Shown: one piece after another, positions 39,001 through 50,900 of the stretch
How positions within the stretch are numbered: the first letter of the stretch is position 1
Layout: each line of letters begins with the position of its first letter
Source: Sitta carolinensis
Lineage: Eukaryota; Chordata; Aves; Passeriformes; Sittidae
DNA length: 64,000 nucleotides
NCBI GenBank assembly: GCA_032173965.1
Contig: JAVUNC010000019.1
Span: forward strand, 17,538,234-17,602,233
Direction: 5' to 3'
Translations under genes and position numbers: made by a program
Notes under the pieces: generated by a model
Told to the model about the DNA's origin: nothing
Database searches by the model: none
What the model saw: the letters and a program-made list of their open reading frames with translations, nothing else

Positions 39001-42000
39001 TCCACTAACAGGGATGTCACCTACAACTTGAACATCAGATCTTCCCAGGCAGGCATCTAACCAACCTGCAGCAGATGCAAATCTTACTTTCTCCCCACAC
39101 TTTAGTTTTAAAGAGCTTTCCAATAGAGTTAAGCAAGTTCAAGCTTTCCCATTTGCTAAATATTAACTTCCAAAAATTCAAAACTCCACCTCCTGCGTTG
39201 GCAAAGACCAAAACCACAACTTATGCGAGTTCAGATAAAATACTTTTAAATAGCCCAGAGCTGATACTTGTTTACTACATAAAGATTAACAACAAAGAAG
39301 AACTGACAAAAACTCTAGAACGTTGGACTTGACCTCTTTGCTCCAGACTGAAAGTGTTCACAAAAAAAATAAACTCCTCAGCTTATTGTTTTAGTTTCAT
39401 ACACACAGAACAATGATTGCTCATTTTTCATGTCCTCACTAATGTACTGGAGTGGCAGGCTTGTGCACAGTTTAAAAACAAACAAAAAAAGGCAGGGGGG
39501 AAAAGGTTACTTAAAATAACTTCTGAAAAATTCCAAGTTGTTTATATGTTTCTTCTCAGCTTATCCATAATAAAGATTCTCTGATGTTATGTTTACTTAT
39601 AAGGTTAAAGGGGATATTCTTGATAATCTTCTTTAAACAGATAAAGAAGCCTGCAAATTTCCAGAGCATTCTCTATGAGCTCAAAAATGCTTTATCAAGA
39701 CAAAGTGCTCTAAGAGAAAGGCATTAAAAAATCTAGAAGACCTGGGTTCTATTTTGCTGCTCACCTGGGGCAGTTCTGTAGCCACTAAGCAATGCTACCT
39801 GTCAGGAGGTCTGCAGTAATCCAATGCTTACAAAAAAGACACAGCTAGAAAACTGGAACCCCAGTCCTCAATTTAGGTAGCATTCACCTTAGCAATACAG
39901 TCATCTTAAAAGTGAAAGTAAATAGTGTGGAGCCACAAAGAAACCAGTCAAAAATCTTTATGCAAAGTACATATTATCACAAGGAAAGATAAGAAAGCCT
40001 TTAAGCAAGAAATGAAAACTAAACTATTTTTGAACACACACCATCCTATTAACTTACTACAGTGTGCCAATTACAGCTCTCAGAAAATATCAGCTCAGCT
40101 GTGCTCTGGCTGTTGAGCCACTTAAAGACTCAGTTATGTCTATCTTGTTCCCACTACAGGCCAGACAAAAACAAGGAAAAAAAGTCAGCCAGGGCAGATT
40201 TCAGCCCTCAAGATAGAGAATTCCTGGGAGAAGTTGCTCTTCATACTCAAGTTGCCTTACCCTTCTCAGCCTAGCAACAAATTCTGCTACATTCATCTTA
40301 ACCCCTTACCAAAATGTTCCACCTGTGAACTAAATCACATCTATTTATTAAACTACTTTAAATCCTCACCAGGAAAAACTGTTATAACCTGGGTATCCCC
40401 ACAGCATAGGGGACCAAGCCAGTGCTTCTCAAGTCTTCTCCCTCTCTCACTTCTCTCTAGGAATACAAGAGCACAGCTGTTCAAAGCCACACCAGCAGTC
40501 AGGAGACTCAGAGTCTCTCCCAGAAGTCAGGGAGAAGCAGCTTTAGCGGCTCAACTCAAGAAACAACTTGAGGAAGCAAGTACTCAGCCAACAACCATCT
40601 GAACCAGGCACACACATGGATACAGCCACAAAAAGAGACCAAAGCAACCAGCCACATTTATCTTTCACAGATTGTAAGAGGAGCTGATTCTGCTCAGAGC
40701 CTTGTGAATCCAAAACTACACACCAAGAGCAACAGATCTCGCTACAATTTGCTTTCTGACCTGGAATACTGTTACAGAATACAACAGAAACAGTGTGAGG
40801 AAAAGCAAAGTTACAGGACAACAATAATCTGTTTGACTTTAGTGCTTTACACCCTGATCCCAAATGGAATTTGTGAACAGTGTATTAGGCATTGGATGCT
40901 GGGAGCAGTATTATATCCAATCACAAGGCATGAAAGAGTGACTTGTCTTGCAAAGCCAGAACTTCTTAATTGAGCCTAACGCTTTTTCAATTTAGAAGTT
41001 GAAGACGGTCTGCAGAAGAAATGGAATTCCAAGCCTTCCACGTGCCTGTCTGTGATCTGGAATGGCTGATGTGACCTCCTCCTCCCTACTTCACCAAGCT
41101 CAGGCATAGTAGTTCTCCTTGCAGCTGGCTCATCCGCACAGAGCAGGGGCAGCAGGCACTGCATGAGGCTCGTGGGAGATTCCAGTGCTGTTCCTCACAC
41201 AGGGGGTTCAGGTGGAATGTCAGTACCACAGCTGCTATTAGCACCTCAGTTACTGATCAGGCACAGAGCACGAGAGGCTCAGGATGGGAAGTCCCTACAT
41301 GGACTGCTTTTCAAGTCTGTATAACCACAGCTTTTGTCAGACTGTTCTGCACACCTTGCCACAGCATCCTTCTCAAATCAGGCAAATGCTTTCTGCAGTT
41401 ACTCCACACAACATGATAGTCCTTAAACACCTCTAGTGCTCTGGTTTAAATGCTTCCAGCATTCCCATTTTTAAAAACCAATTTAAAAATTCTCAGTGGT
41501 TTAAAGCTCAGCTACAAAAATTTTGCTTTGGGTTGAAACTTGGTAAAAGTCATACAAACTCACAACAACCACTTCTGCTTCAAGAAACACAAAGGAAAGG
41601 CAGTAGGACCATCTTTAAACTGCAAGCCAAAACAGCAGGGAAGGGAGGGAAAAAACAAGAAGATAGAGGCTGCCCCAGTGCACAGGTGATGTGGAAGAAC
41701 TGAACTGCCACTCTCACACACGGTGACAAGAAACAGTGCACAATAAACAGCAGTGTGTGAGCCTGGCTTTTCTGAGGAGCCCTGGTAGCTCAGCCAAGCC
41801 CATGTGCTCATTATGGTCAATTGTGTTTCACAGTTACACGTTGGAGTTCACTACTTATTAAAGCCTATTGTTTCACCGGCGAGTTCGTGCATGCCTGTTT
41901 ACCTGAGAGACCACAAACGTTCACATACATCAGCATCCCTTAAAAGAACCCTCCAGCAGATGAATTTCAGAGAAAACTACCACTCTGAAGTGGTTAACGG

Positions 42001-44044
42001 CTACTCAATGGCCAATACTTTTCAAAGGCACTGAACATGCATTTGTCTGAATGCCTTCATGCAGCCAGCACGGCAGAAGAGACTCCCTACCCTTGAAACC
42101 TTGGATTTTGTGGGGTTTCCACTGCTGAGAACACTACAGGCAAGACAGGAGGGCTGAGTGGTGGAAGATGTGCAGACATACACACAATGCACAGTCAACA
42201 ATGAGTTAATGCTAGAATTCTTCATCACCCTATGGCTAAACAGGCACCAACTTTCACAAGGCTGCCAAAGAAAGCATCAATAAACACAACAGGACTCAAC
42301 TCAGTCACACACTGCAGGTAACAGCTGTGTACTGCTGAGTAACACCTTCCACCCAAAACACAGATTTTTCTCCAGAATTCAGCCATATTTTATTACCGCA
42401 GGCTTTAGGTTTACAATTTTAAATCTTTTTACCAACTAGCCTATAGCAGACAGGTTACCCAGTGAACATCCTCTGTGCATGGAGAACACTCTCCATCTCT
42501 TAATCCTACCTATACAATTATTACTTGGGAAATAGCACTCTAATAATTTAAACAGCTGCCTGACAGCTTGGACTTTCAGTCTGGAGACTCAAATCATCGT
42601 TAACTTGACCTCTGCGTATACACACGGAAATTCCTTGGTAGCTTACCAAAAATAAAACAATAACTGCAATGACAAGGCTGCCTTTTCCTATCCTAAGGAA
42701 AATGTCAACCAAAAGAAAACATTTTCTCAGGCAAGTCATTCAAGTCTAGTTCCTGAACATAAAGAACCTGTATCAAGCAACTGTTTGGTGCTGTGGACAA
42801 GGTCAGTCTGCTGAGCCTTTTAAAAACATGTTAGCTTATTACTGTAAATAAAACTTCACACCACAAGTTGTTTGGTTTCTGATGTTCTCTCTCTCCTTGA
42901 GAGTGTTTATCACAGGTTTACAGGGGCAGGCTCACACATTTGGCTGCTGGACAGGCTGAAAGCAACGGCAAAAGAGCGAGACATAAGCCAAGAACGGTGG
43001 TTACACACCAACTGCTCCTTCTCTCCACTGCTGTCCCTCCAGTTGTTGCTGCGGATGTCTTCAGCACAGCCAAGTTCACAGTAAAAATACAAGAGCTCTG
43101 AAAACAACTCATTCTCAACAATTCTTCATACATTCAGACTGTCTGCCTTCTGTCCCAATCATTTCTCTCGAAGTCTCACGATGCCTCTGTGCCTCCAGAC
43201 ACCACTCACAGACAGACTTTCTGGGGCACCTGCTCCTCCATGCACAACTGAGACACCAACACCCACTGTTGTACTGCCAGAGCAAAAGCTAGCAGAGGAT
43301 TCATCCTGCTTTCCTTCTCTGCAGCCTTTAAAAAAGGCAACCCTTCTGTTTAACTTGCCTTTCCTCTGAAACTGTCCCGGGCATAGCCAGCATGCCAAGA
43401 AAGAAATCCCAGCTGCCGAACAGCTGCTCTACCAAAGGTGAAGTGCAAACCGCACTCCTTTCCTATGTGAGGCCATAGTAACGTAAAGGGCTGGGAAGAG
43501 CAAGCAGTAAGGGGAAAGCAGATGTGATGCTGAGGCAAGTCCCATGCCCCAATGAGCCAAGAAAGCAGAGGAAGTAAAATGACCAAGGGTACCCAAACTG
43601 AAAGCCCTGGGAGAACACGTCCACGGCTTAACAACTCCACTAGAACGAGACAGACAGGGAGAGAAGCAGGAGCCAGGAAGAAAAGGAGAGGCTGGAAGGA
43701 GGAGGAGACGGGAGATGGAAGGCGAGAACAGGTTGAAACAACTATGTTACGAGGACAGCGATGGCAACAACATGCACACTGAAACACGGCAGGCGGGAGA
43801 GAACGACGCTCGCGAAAGGAGCCAGCTCAACACAGCTCGCACCGGCCAAGCGCAATTAGAAGGAGAGCCCTCGGAGAAAGTTTGCCCGGCATTCAGCCGC
43901 CGGTTCAACCCCGCCGCTCGGCTCGGGCAGCACACGGCGGGGGCACCTGCCCTCCACACCGAGCAGGGCAGGGCCCGGAGCCCTCGCACCCGATCGATCC
44001 GTCACCCCGCCGTGCCCCTGCGGGGGGAAGTGGGGGCTACTCAC
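33036..44044 (-). other. PLCB1: PLCB1 intron 1
   Basis: An 11,009-bp intron bounded by GTGAGT next to exon 1 and a T-rich tract plus AG next to exon 2. It is mostly unique A/T-rich sequence with the 17-A tract. I see no LTR or CR1 copy in it. Its first roughly 260 bp belong to the CpG island. Confidence 0.9.
38016..38032 (+). repeat. Poly-A tract (17 A)
   Basis: Seventeen consecutive adenines in intron 1, with no associated element recognised. Confidence 0.9.
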
Positions 44045-44143
44045 ATCGTCCCACTTGACGAATTTGACGCCTTTCTTGAGGGTTTCGGATACGCAGACGG
44101 GCTTGAGCTGCAGAGCGTGCACCCCTGGCTGTGCCCCGGCCAT
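44045..44143 (-). CDS. PLCB1: PLCB1 coding exon 1 (phospholipase C beta-1, residues 1-33)
   Basis: Read on the minus strand, this exon starts with ATG at 44143 and encodes 33 residues beginning [19 protein letters not shown] and ending KFVKWDD. It is followed directly by a GTGAGT splice donor (44044-44039). The peptide matches the PLC-beta-1 N-terminus as I know it, with a few substitutions (E-T where I recall D-S after CVS, and V where I recall T in KKG-KF). The related PLCB2 and PLCB3 N-termini fit less well. PLC-beta-1 is the Gq-activated enzyme that hydrolyses PIP2 to IP3 and diacylglycerol at the plasma membrane, with a nuclear pool also described. This exon covers the short leader and the start of the PH domain, so no catalytic residues are here. 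The exon ends in phase 0. The start context has C at -3 and G at +4, which is not optimal. Only 59 of roughly 1200 residues lie in the window. Confidence 0.96.
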
Positions 44144-44348
44144 CTGCACCGCATGGACGCGCTCGCTGTGCCCCGGCGCGGAGAAGCCGCGGGAAGCGGC
44201 CGCTGCAGGAGGGACGCCGGGGCGCCGGAAACCCGGGAGAGAGGCCGGCAGAGGCGCCTGGAGCGGGCAGACAGGCGGCTACCCGGGCGGCGAGGGCGAG
44301 AGGCTTCACTGGCGCTGGCCCAAGGAGCTGGCGCGGCAGCGGCCGGGG
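44144..44348 (-). other. PLCB1: Inferred PLCB1 5' untranslated region
   Basis: This is the segment between the start codon and the transcription start expected 25-30 bp downstream of the TATA box. It is very GC-rich and free of introns as far as I can see. It holds a single upstream ATG, at 44154, 11 nt before the start codon and out of frame with it. The exact 5' end is inferred from the TATA position and not observed. Confidence 0.6.
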
Positions 44349-44372
44349 CGAGCCATGCGGCGGCACATCCTC

Positions 44373-44378
44373 TATATA
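44373..44378 (-). promoter_or_regulatory. TATA box of the PLCB1 promoter
   Basis: The minus strand reads GGTATATAGAGG here, a good TATA box inside otherwise GC-rich sequence. It predicts a start site near 44345-44350. A GC box (GGGCGG on the minus strand, 44387-44392) lies immediately upstream, and a stronger one (GGCGGGGCGGG, 44486-44496) lies about 110 bp upstream. A TATA box inside a CpG island is less common than a TATA-less island, so the start site may be fairly focused. Function is inferred from position and motif only. Confidence 0.7.
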
Positions 44379-44400
44379 CCGCCGGCCCGCCCGCTCCTCT

Positions 44401-44420
44401 CACACACACGCACGCACGCA
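44401..44420. repeat. CA/CGCA alternating purine-pyrimidine tract
   Basis: Twenty bases of CA units grading into CGCA units, about 22 bp upstream of the TATA box. Strict purine/pyrimidine alternation with CG steps is the kind of sequence that can adopt Z-DNA under negative supercoiling, and it is a likely length-variable microsatellite. Confidence 0.85.
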
Positions 44421-44773
44421 GGGCACGGAGCCGCGGCGCTGCCCGCTCCGCTCCCTCGCTCCCTCCCCTCCGCGCCGCTCCTCCTCCCGCCCCGCCAGGC
44501 TCGGCCCCGAGGTTCCCCCGCGCCCAGGGCAGCGCCGGCGGCGCCGCGGCGCCACCTCCCGGCCAGCGGCACGGCCGCCTCCCGCGGGGCGCAGTCCGGC
44601 TGCTCCGGCAGGCACGAGGGCGGCAGCGACACGCCGGGAATGGGAGAGCCATCTCCCTCCGCGAAATGCCCACCACGGGAGCGAAGGGGATGGCCGTGAG
44701 CCTCGCCCCACAGAGATGGGGCCGGGAACGCTCCCGCGGGCTGCAGAGGGGTGAGCGCTGCAGCGCACAGGGG

Positions 44774-44992
44774 TTGGTGTTGGAAGGGGCCTCTGGAGAT
44801 CATGCAGTTCCACAAAGCCCTGCCGAGGCGGGGGCGCCTGGAGCAGGTGACACAGGAATGCGTCCAGGTGGGTTTGGGATGGCTTCAGAGAGGGGGACCC
44901 TGCAGCCTCCCTTGCTAGCTGTTAACAGTGCTCTGCCAACTTCGACACAGAAGTTCTCCCTCGTGCTGAGTGATTCTCATCCTCTAGTTTTG
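44774..44992 (-). mobile_element. CR1 LINE fragment (3' part), upstream of PLCB1
   Basis: The plus strand reads like the reverse complement of the avian CR1 3' region: TTGGAAGGGGCCTCTGGAGA at the low-coordinate end, then recognisable landmarks (GGAGCAGGTGACACAGGA, GTCCAGGTGGGTTTGGGATG, CAGTGCTCTGCCAAC, AGAAGTTCTCCCTCGTGCTGAG). The element is therefore minus-strand, the same orientation as PLCB1. It is 5'-truncated and diverged, with no coding capacity. It begins about 30 bp beyond the CpG island edge, roughly 400 bp behind the TATA box. Confidence 0.85.
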
Positions 44993-47900
44993 AGGAAATA
45001 GTTATGGCAAAAGCAGAGGGACAGCGCTGAGCCTGCACAGGGATGCCAAAAGAGGAACAACTTTTAATTGAAAGAGTGGCACAAACAATTCCCAAAGCTT
45101 CATGCTTTAAACACACAGAAATTGCTTTACCACAGCTTTTTGATCTCGTAAGATGAAGAGGCTTCCTCAGAACAAAGGCATGTGACCTTAATTCAGTTTT
45201 AGGCACACTCAACTCAAAAGGCACAAAAATGGCAAAACGTCCTCTCACTCAGCAAAATTCTAAACCCAGAGGTTTTAAGGAAATGTTTTTGAAGAACAAA
45301 GTTATGTGTGCTCCATCAATGACCTTATCTCCATTAGAGCCCCTGTGCAGTCATAGAGACAAAGCATCAGATAACACTCACATGAGATTCCTAATTTCTC
45401 TGTAGGGGTTTCCAGCTGACCCTTGGGATTTAGGGGAAGCAGGCCAAACTTGTGCTACAGACAAAGAAAATGACATGAAAAAATTTGCTTTGTATGTATT
45501 TTTAATACTATTTGGAAATATCATTCCTCCCAACTATTTTTGCTTTAGTCTGAGTGTGGAGATGTTAGTTGGGTTTTAATTAAAAAGCTACAAAAGCAGC
45601 ATATTGGACTGCTGATTTGTTCTTACTACAAAGAGTTGCTAAAGCTTTTCCTCTGAGCCTTTTCCAGACTCTTCTCCTTCAATGAAAAACTTTTGATTGC
45701 CTTTAGTGGGAGGTGAATGCGCTCCTTGACGATAGCCCATGCATGCAGCGTATGCATTTCAAGACCAATTAACCCATCTGATCTATTCTTTGTTCTTATT
45801 AACCTTCTGTGCAAACGTGGGTGTCACATCAGTCAGGATGAGAGCCTGCTCTCTCCCTGCTGTGCTTTAATTCCCAGCCATTTGCCACAACTTAAAGAAA
45901 CAATAACCAATTCTGCATTTGGCTGCACTGACATATGGCATTGCTCCATGATGGGGAAAAAGGGAGAGATTTTCAAGGCCATTTTCACAACTGCCTTTTC
46001 ATATAGCATACAAAAGAAGGAAAACACTATTAAAATCCCAGAAATTAAGAGCAGAGAGTATTGATGCTACAGTACATATTCATGATCCCTTAAGCTCTCA
46101 CATTCCCATTTCAGTCTACTGAAATCAGATCTTGGGAAGATGTAAGCCTGCCAGGGATGGTGGCACTTCTGTGGCAGTTTTCTTCGCAAATCCACAATCC
46201 ACTTCCACTTGGCATGGCCCCATTTATAGTCTTTGTTAGGGAAAAACTAACCACAATTTATGATACCTCAGGATTCAGGACTCATTCAGTAACCATTGAT
46301 CTGAACATGGAAGGAGTGGGCCTATGGATTAGGATAGGCTCTGATACTGGTGCCTGTCATTACAGGTTCAAAGTTTTGTCTGGAGCCATTTTGTGGATTT
46401 TCAGACTTGAGTAATTTAGTCTGACAGTATTTGTCTGAAGAGAAACACCTTTTATATGGCAGATAGCCAATGAATTTTCCTTCAAAAGAAAGAAGCAGCA
46501 CAAAAGGAAATAGCATAATGCTTGGGCCTTTTAAACAACAGCTCTGTGAAGTGCTTGTGATTCAGCCTGTGCTGAAATCCTGGGCACTGTGAAGTCAGTG
46601 GGAATTTTAGTTTCAACCCAGATAGCTGGCTCATGTGTTACTGCTATTGCTTAACTGGCATCTGCTCCAGCAAAAAGCACATTTCTTGGTACCTAGTACA
46701 TATTGCAGACCCAAATTCAGAGTGTGTCTCAATCCAGTTCCTTCTCCACACAGCTTGGGATCAGTGACCTGGAAACCAGCTACACTCAGCAGGATTGTTG
46801 CACCCAGAAAGAGTAGGAAGATCTTGGATTGGACCAAGCCTCTCAAAAGAGCAACCAGACACCTTCCTCCAAAGCCTCAGTTAAACATCTAAATGCTTAT
46901 CTTCATTTTCTTCTTGAGTCAGCCCCTTTCAGTTCCAAGAGTGAAGGAAAGATGTAGAGTTAGGAAAAAAACCCACTCAGCAACAGGCTTATTCAAGTGG
47001 TTGTTCCAAATCATACGAATCAGATGTGATACCTGCTGGTCTTACGTTGCTGCAAGAAGTATTTCAGGATATTTTCATTTCTCTAGGTTCAAAAATCTCA
47101 GCCTAGACAGTAAAGTGATTGCCTTGCATAGATAATACAAGTGGTTTGAATGCAATATACCCATAAAGCATTATTTTTTATATAAGGAGCTTCACTTCCA
47201 ATATTTCATTTCCAGGGGATAACTGAACACACAATATTTTAGATACACATCTGGAAATGTGTGTAAAGAAATCAGGAAAGGAGCAATAATTGATTTAAAT
47301 AACAGATGGCTTTGACCAAAGTCAGGTCAAATGAAGACATGACATAAGCTACATAGAAAGATGGTATATGAAGCAATATGAAAAATGCACTAAAACCTAA
47401 ATTTACAATTTTAAATGTGGTTTCAGAGAAATACATATTAAATCTCTATTTCACTTGCCATCCTGAGTTTATTGGTGTAATTCTAGATTTTGAAGAGGAG
47501 CAGGGACCTCAGCCTTGCAAATGCTTCATTGCGATGGGGCACTGAACATATTAAGAGTTACACATAAGTGTTGGCAGGATTTGGGATTAAAGATCTACTT
47601 CTGGTGAAGTCGAGTTCACCATCCTAACTGCATTTTAAATTGGGTCAAATTATACTCTAATTATCAGAGGGAGCAGGGTCATTAAGTTCTGTGGAACAAC
47701 TCTCTAGAAAAGCAATATAGAAAATGTGACCCTCTCTCTGATTAATGCTCAGTTCCTGTGATAAAAAGCTCCTTTCACGTTAGGTAAGCAGCAAAGCCCA
47801 CGCCTGATCAAGTGCCACAAGGTGTGGTGAGGCTGCCTTCACCTTCCCAATGCAAAATCACTCATTTACTGAGAGAATTCATCTGCTAATCCTTCCTAAG

Positions 47901-50900
47901 CTCATGGCCAGAGGCCACTGGAATCTGTTAGTGTCCAATCTGCTCCCTTCACAAGAGGCCATACATACAGAGCAGCAGATAGAGCCTCTATCTTTACAGA
48001 GTGAGCCTGATAACTTTTGTGGCACAGCCACTCCATCAGGTGACTCTCAGAGTGAATATAAAATTCTGGCACACAAACCACCACCATAGCAACAAAGACA
48101 GCCTGGCAACAGCAGCTGCTACAAAGCAATTGGAAGGGGAGGGGAATCTTATACAAGAACCTATTTCCTGTCGAAATAATTTTTAATTTTTCCCCCTCAC
48201 ACCAGAATCACACAGGTCTTTAAAATACTGTGAGAATAAAGATGAGTGCACAAGGATGGAAATGATGACACATTGTGTAATCCAAGTGGCTGGGTCACTG
48301 CTATACTCACTGGGACCACATTTTGTTTTGGATGGATTTTGACCTGATGCACAGCTGGCACCCATGGCACTCCATGTCACCAGAAACAGTCCACAGTCCT
48401 CCAGAACACACCCTGTGTGAAGAAGAATGAACCCCAGATGGTTTGGACAGAAGATGCTGCTAACAGAATTGCTCACTCACTGCGAGCTGCTCTTTCACTG
48501 GGGACAAGCCTGGTTTGTGAGGCCCCTCACTGAGGCTGCTCCATCCCATGGGCTGCTCTCCACGTCCCCCCACAAGTCCTGACACTCCCTGCTTACTTCA
48601 TCTCTGCTAAAAAAACCCCAAACTATTACCAGAAGAACCCAGAGTTTTTGCCATTCTTGCAACAGTTAAAATGGCAAGGTAACAAGTCAGCTAATGCATT
48701 CCCTAGGAGGGGTTAATTCACTTTTTATGTACTATAATCCTTGTTGCCCTGTTAAATTTACAGTATAATACATTTTCTTGCAGATTGTTAAAACCAGTCC
48801 ATAAAACATACAACACATGTAAGAACGTTGAAGTTAATGATGAAGGATTTCATGGCCTACCAGGTTTGTTAAATCACAGGTGAGGTAAACTGCCAAAGGC
48901 CCACTGACTTGCAAGCTGCATATTTGTTTATCTCTGTGTAATGCATGCACCTCAACCTTGTTTTTGTTCTCTTCCAGCTCTTAACACTTGTCCCAGCTGT
49001 ATAGGCAGATTAGAACCCTCTCAAAAGCAGACCCACCTGCTTCAATTTACATCCAAGTCAAGCTCTGAGGTGAACTAAAAGACAAAAAACCCAAATGGGC
49101 TGCAAAGTAGAAATTGCCTTGAAAATCCCCAGCCCTTTTGTAGAGCAGAAATTATGTGTTCAGGATGAGGTACCTGCTGCATGAATGGGACCTCTGTGCT
49201 TCATGCAAAGAGGAGAATGCTGGTTGGGGCTTTTATTGCAGTGTCTGAACATTAGAGAAGTCTCATGGTACCTTTCACAAAGATGCTTCTGTATCATGCA
49301 TATGCCCAGCATGTGAATAATGAGAGTCAGCATACACTTTTTAGCTGGATTCCCATCTGTAATTCCCACAAAGCTTTTGCATGTATTGCTATGACACAGC
49401 AATATTTAACTAATAACTCTCAGCTATATTTCTCATTACCACAGCAGACTCATGTCCCAGGGTAGCTAATTCATTTAGGCCTAGCTTACAAGTTTGGTAT
49501 AGTTGAAAAAAAATATATATATTAAAGCTGGTGGCAGGATGGTTTGTCTTCAGAAAGATGGGAGATGAGAAGTCTGAAAAAGTGTTCACAGATCTGGCCC
49601 AATCCTCTTTAGTTAAACTCAAATGAATTGATCTTTCAGGGCCTTCTAGATAGCTCTTCTCCATTTCATTCCTAAAGGCAAAGAGCCCAGCATATACAAA
49701 CCCTGGATTCTGGAGATCACCAGGGCTCATCACCTAAAAATTAAGGGTCTGTACACCAGCAGGAAAATTTAATTTCTATTAGACATTTAGAGAAAAAGAT
49801 TTACAACCCTTTCAGATGCTAAAAAGTTAAGGAGAAAATTTATGTTGAATTTCTTGAATAGGAAATTTGACACATTTTCAATTTTAAGACTTCCCAACTG
49901 CTGTTTCATCTCATGATACTCCTAAATTAATACAAAAAGATTCTGATGGCCTACCTTCTCTTGAAGCAGGTTATTTGAAACTTTATCCCTTTCCCACAAA
50001 TGCTTTTCTCTAAGCTCATTTCAGAAATATCCTTATAATACCCTCTCCTGAATCATCAGACTTTCATTACCATTCTGGCTATTTTACAGAACCTGCAGCT
50101 GTAAAGGGTGAAATTCCACAACTGACAAAACATTAGTCAGAAAGCAATAGAACACTATTTACGTAGCTGAAAACCCTTGCTTTCAGCTATGTTTCTAAAA
50201 CTTAGAGCAATTTTGCAATGAAGGGCTTTGAGCCACATCTCCTGGAGTGAATTGAAACTCTTAATGGCAAAAAAAAAAAGATATCTCCCAATTCCCAGTT
50301 ATTTTTCAGAGAAGCTGGTTTAAATCGAACTCAGTTATTAAAATTGCTAATCTGAATAAATCTCTGGTTACTAATAACACAACTAATGGAAGAAAAGACT
50401 AAATCTCCTACAATCTATGAGCTGTCCAGCCCAGCTTGCAGTGTCTAAGCACAAGAGTGGCCTCCATAATCAAGAAGCTGAATAATAAGCTCAAAGCTAT
50501 TATGGCCTACCCAAACTCTTATGCTCTTAATATCCACAATAAGCACTTTGCAACACGCAGTGCATTCTCTTGGAAAAAAAAATAGAGCACCCTTCACCAG
50601 GAACTAACAGTTTTGTAGGATTTCAGGTGAGAGCTACAAAGCTGGGAACACAGGTTCAGGCACAGCTCTGCTGCTGGTCCTGTCACTGTGTGGCAAGGAA
50701 AAGCACTAACTGCAGCTCTTGGCTGTCTGGGAGGCAATCTGCTCTAACAGGATGCCTGCTGAGCAATCAGAAACATCATTTACCAACCTCCTGACCAGGA
50801 GACATGGAGACACTGTCAGAGAAAGGGAGGAGGTTAAACGGGGGAGAGGAAAAATGCCTTTTAGAAGGCACCATGGGCTACATCTTGATATTTGTCAGCA

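Larger units (their letters stand above)
43780..44745. promoter_or_regulatory. CpG island covering PLCB1 promoter and exon 1
   Basis: Base composition changes abruptly from A/T-rich sequence to dense G+C with many CpG dinucleotides, and falls back after about 44745. The island contains coding exon 1, the 5' untranslated region, the TATA box, several GC boxes and the first part of intron 1. It is the only such island in the window, which argues that no second promoter of this kind lies within 20 kb upstream. Long open frames on both strands here are a by-product of the low stop-codon density. Confidence 0.9.

Noticed and set aside
43856..44149. An extended minus-strand frame continuing past the exon 1 donor
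   Set aside because: The extension beyond 44045 is intron 1. The GTGAGT donor and in-frame joining to exon 2 define the exon end.
44354..44356. A further ATG on the minus strand upstream of the uORF
   Set aside because: It lies only about 17 bp downstream of the TATA box, so it is probably upstream of the transcription start and absent from the mRNA.
43715..45001. A 428-codon plus-strand open frame across the CpG island, with others of 100-214 codons on both strands
   Set aside because: It is opposite PLCB1 exon 1, composed mostly of A, R, G and P from G+C-rich sequence, runs into a CR1 fragment, and resembles no family. It reflects the scarcity of stop codons in the island.
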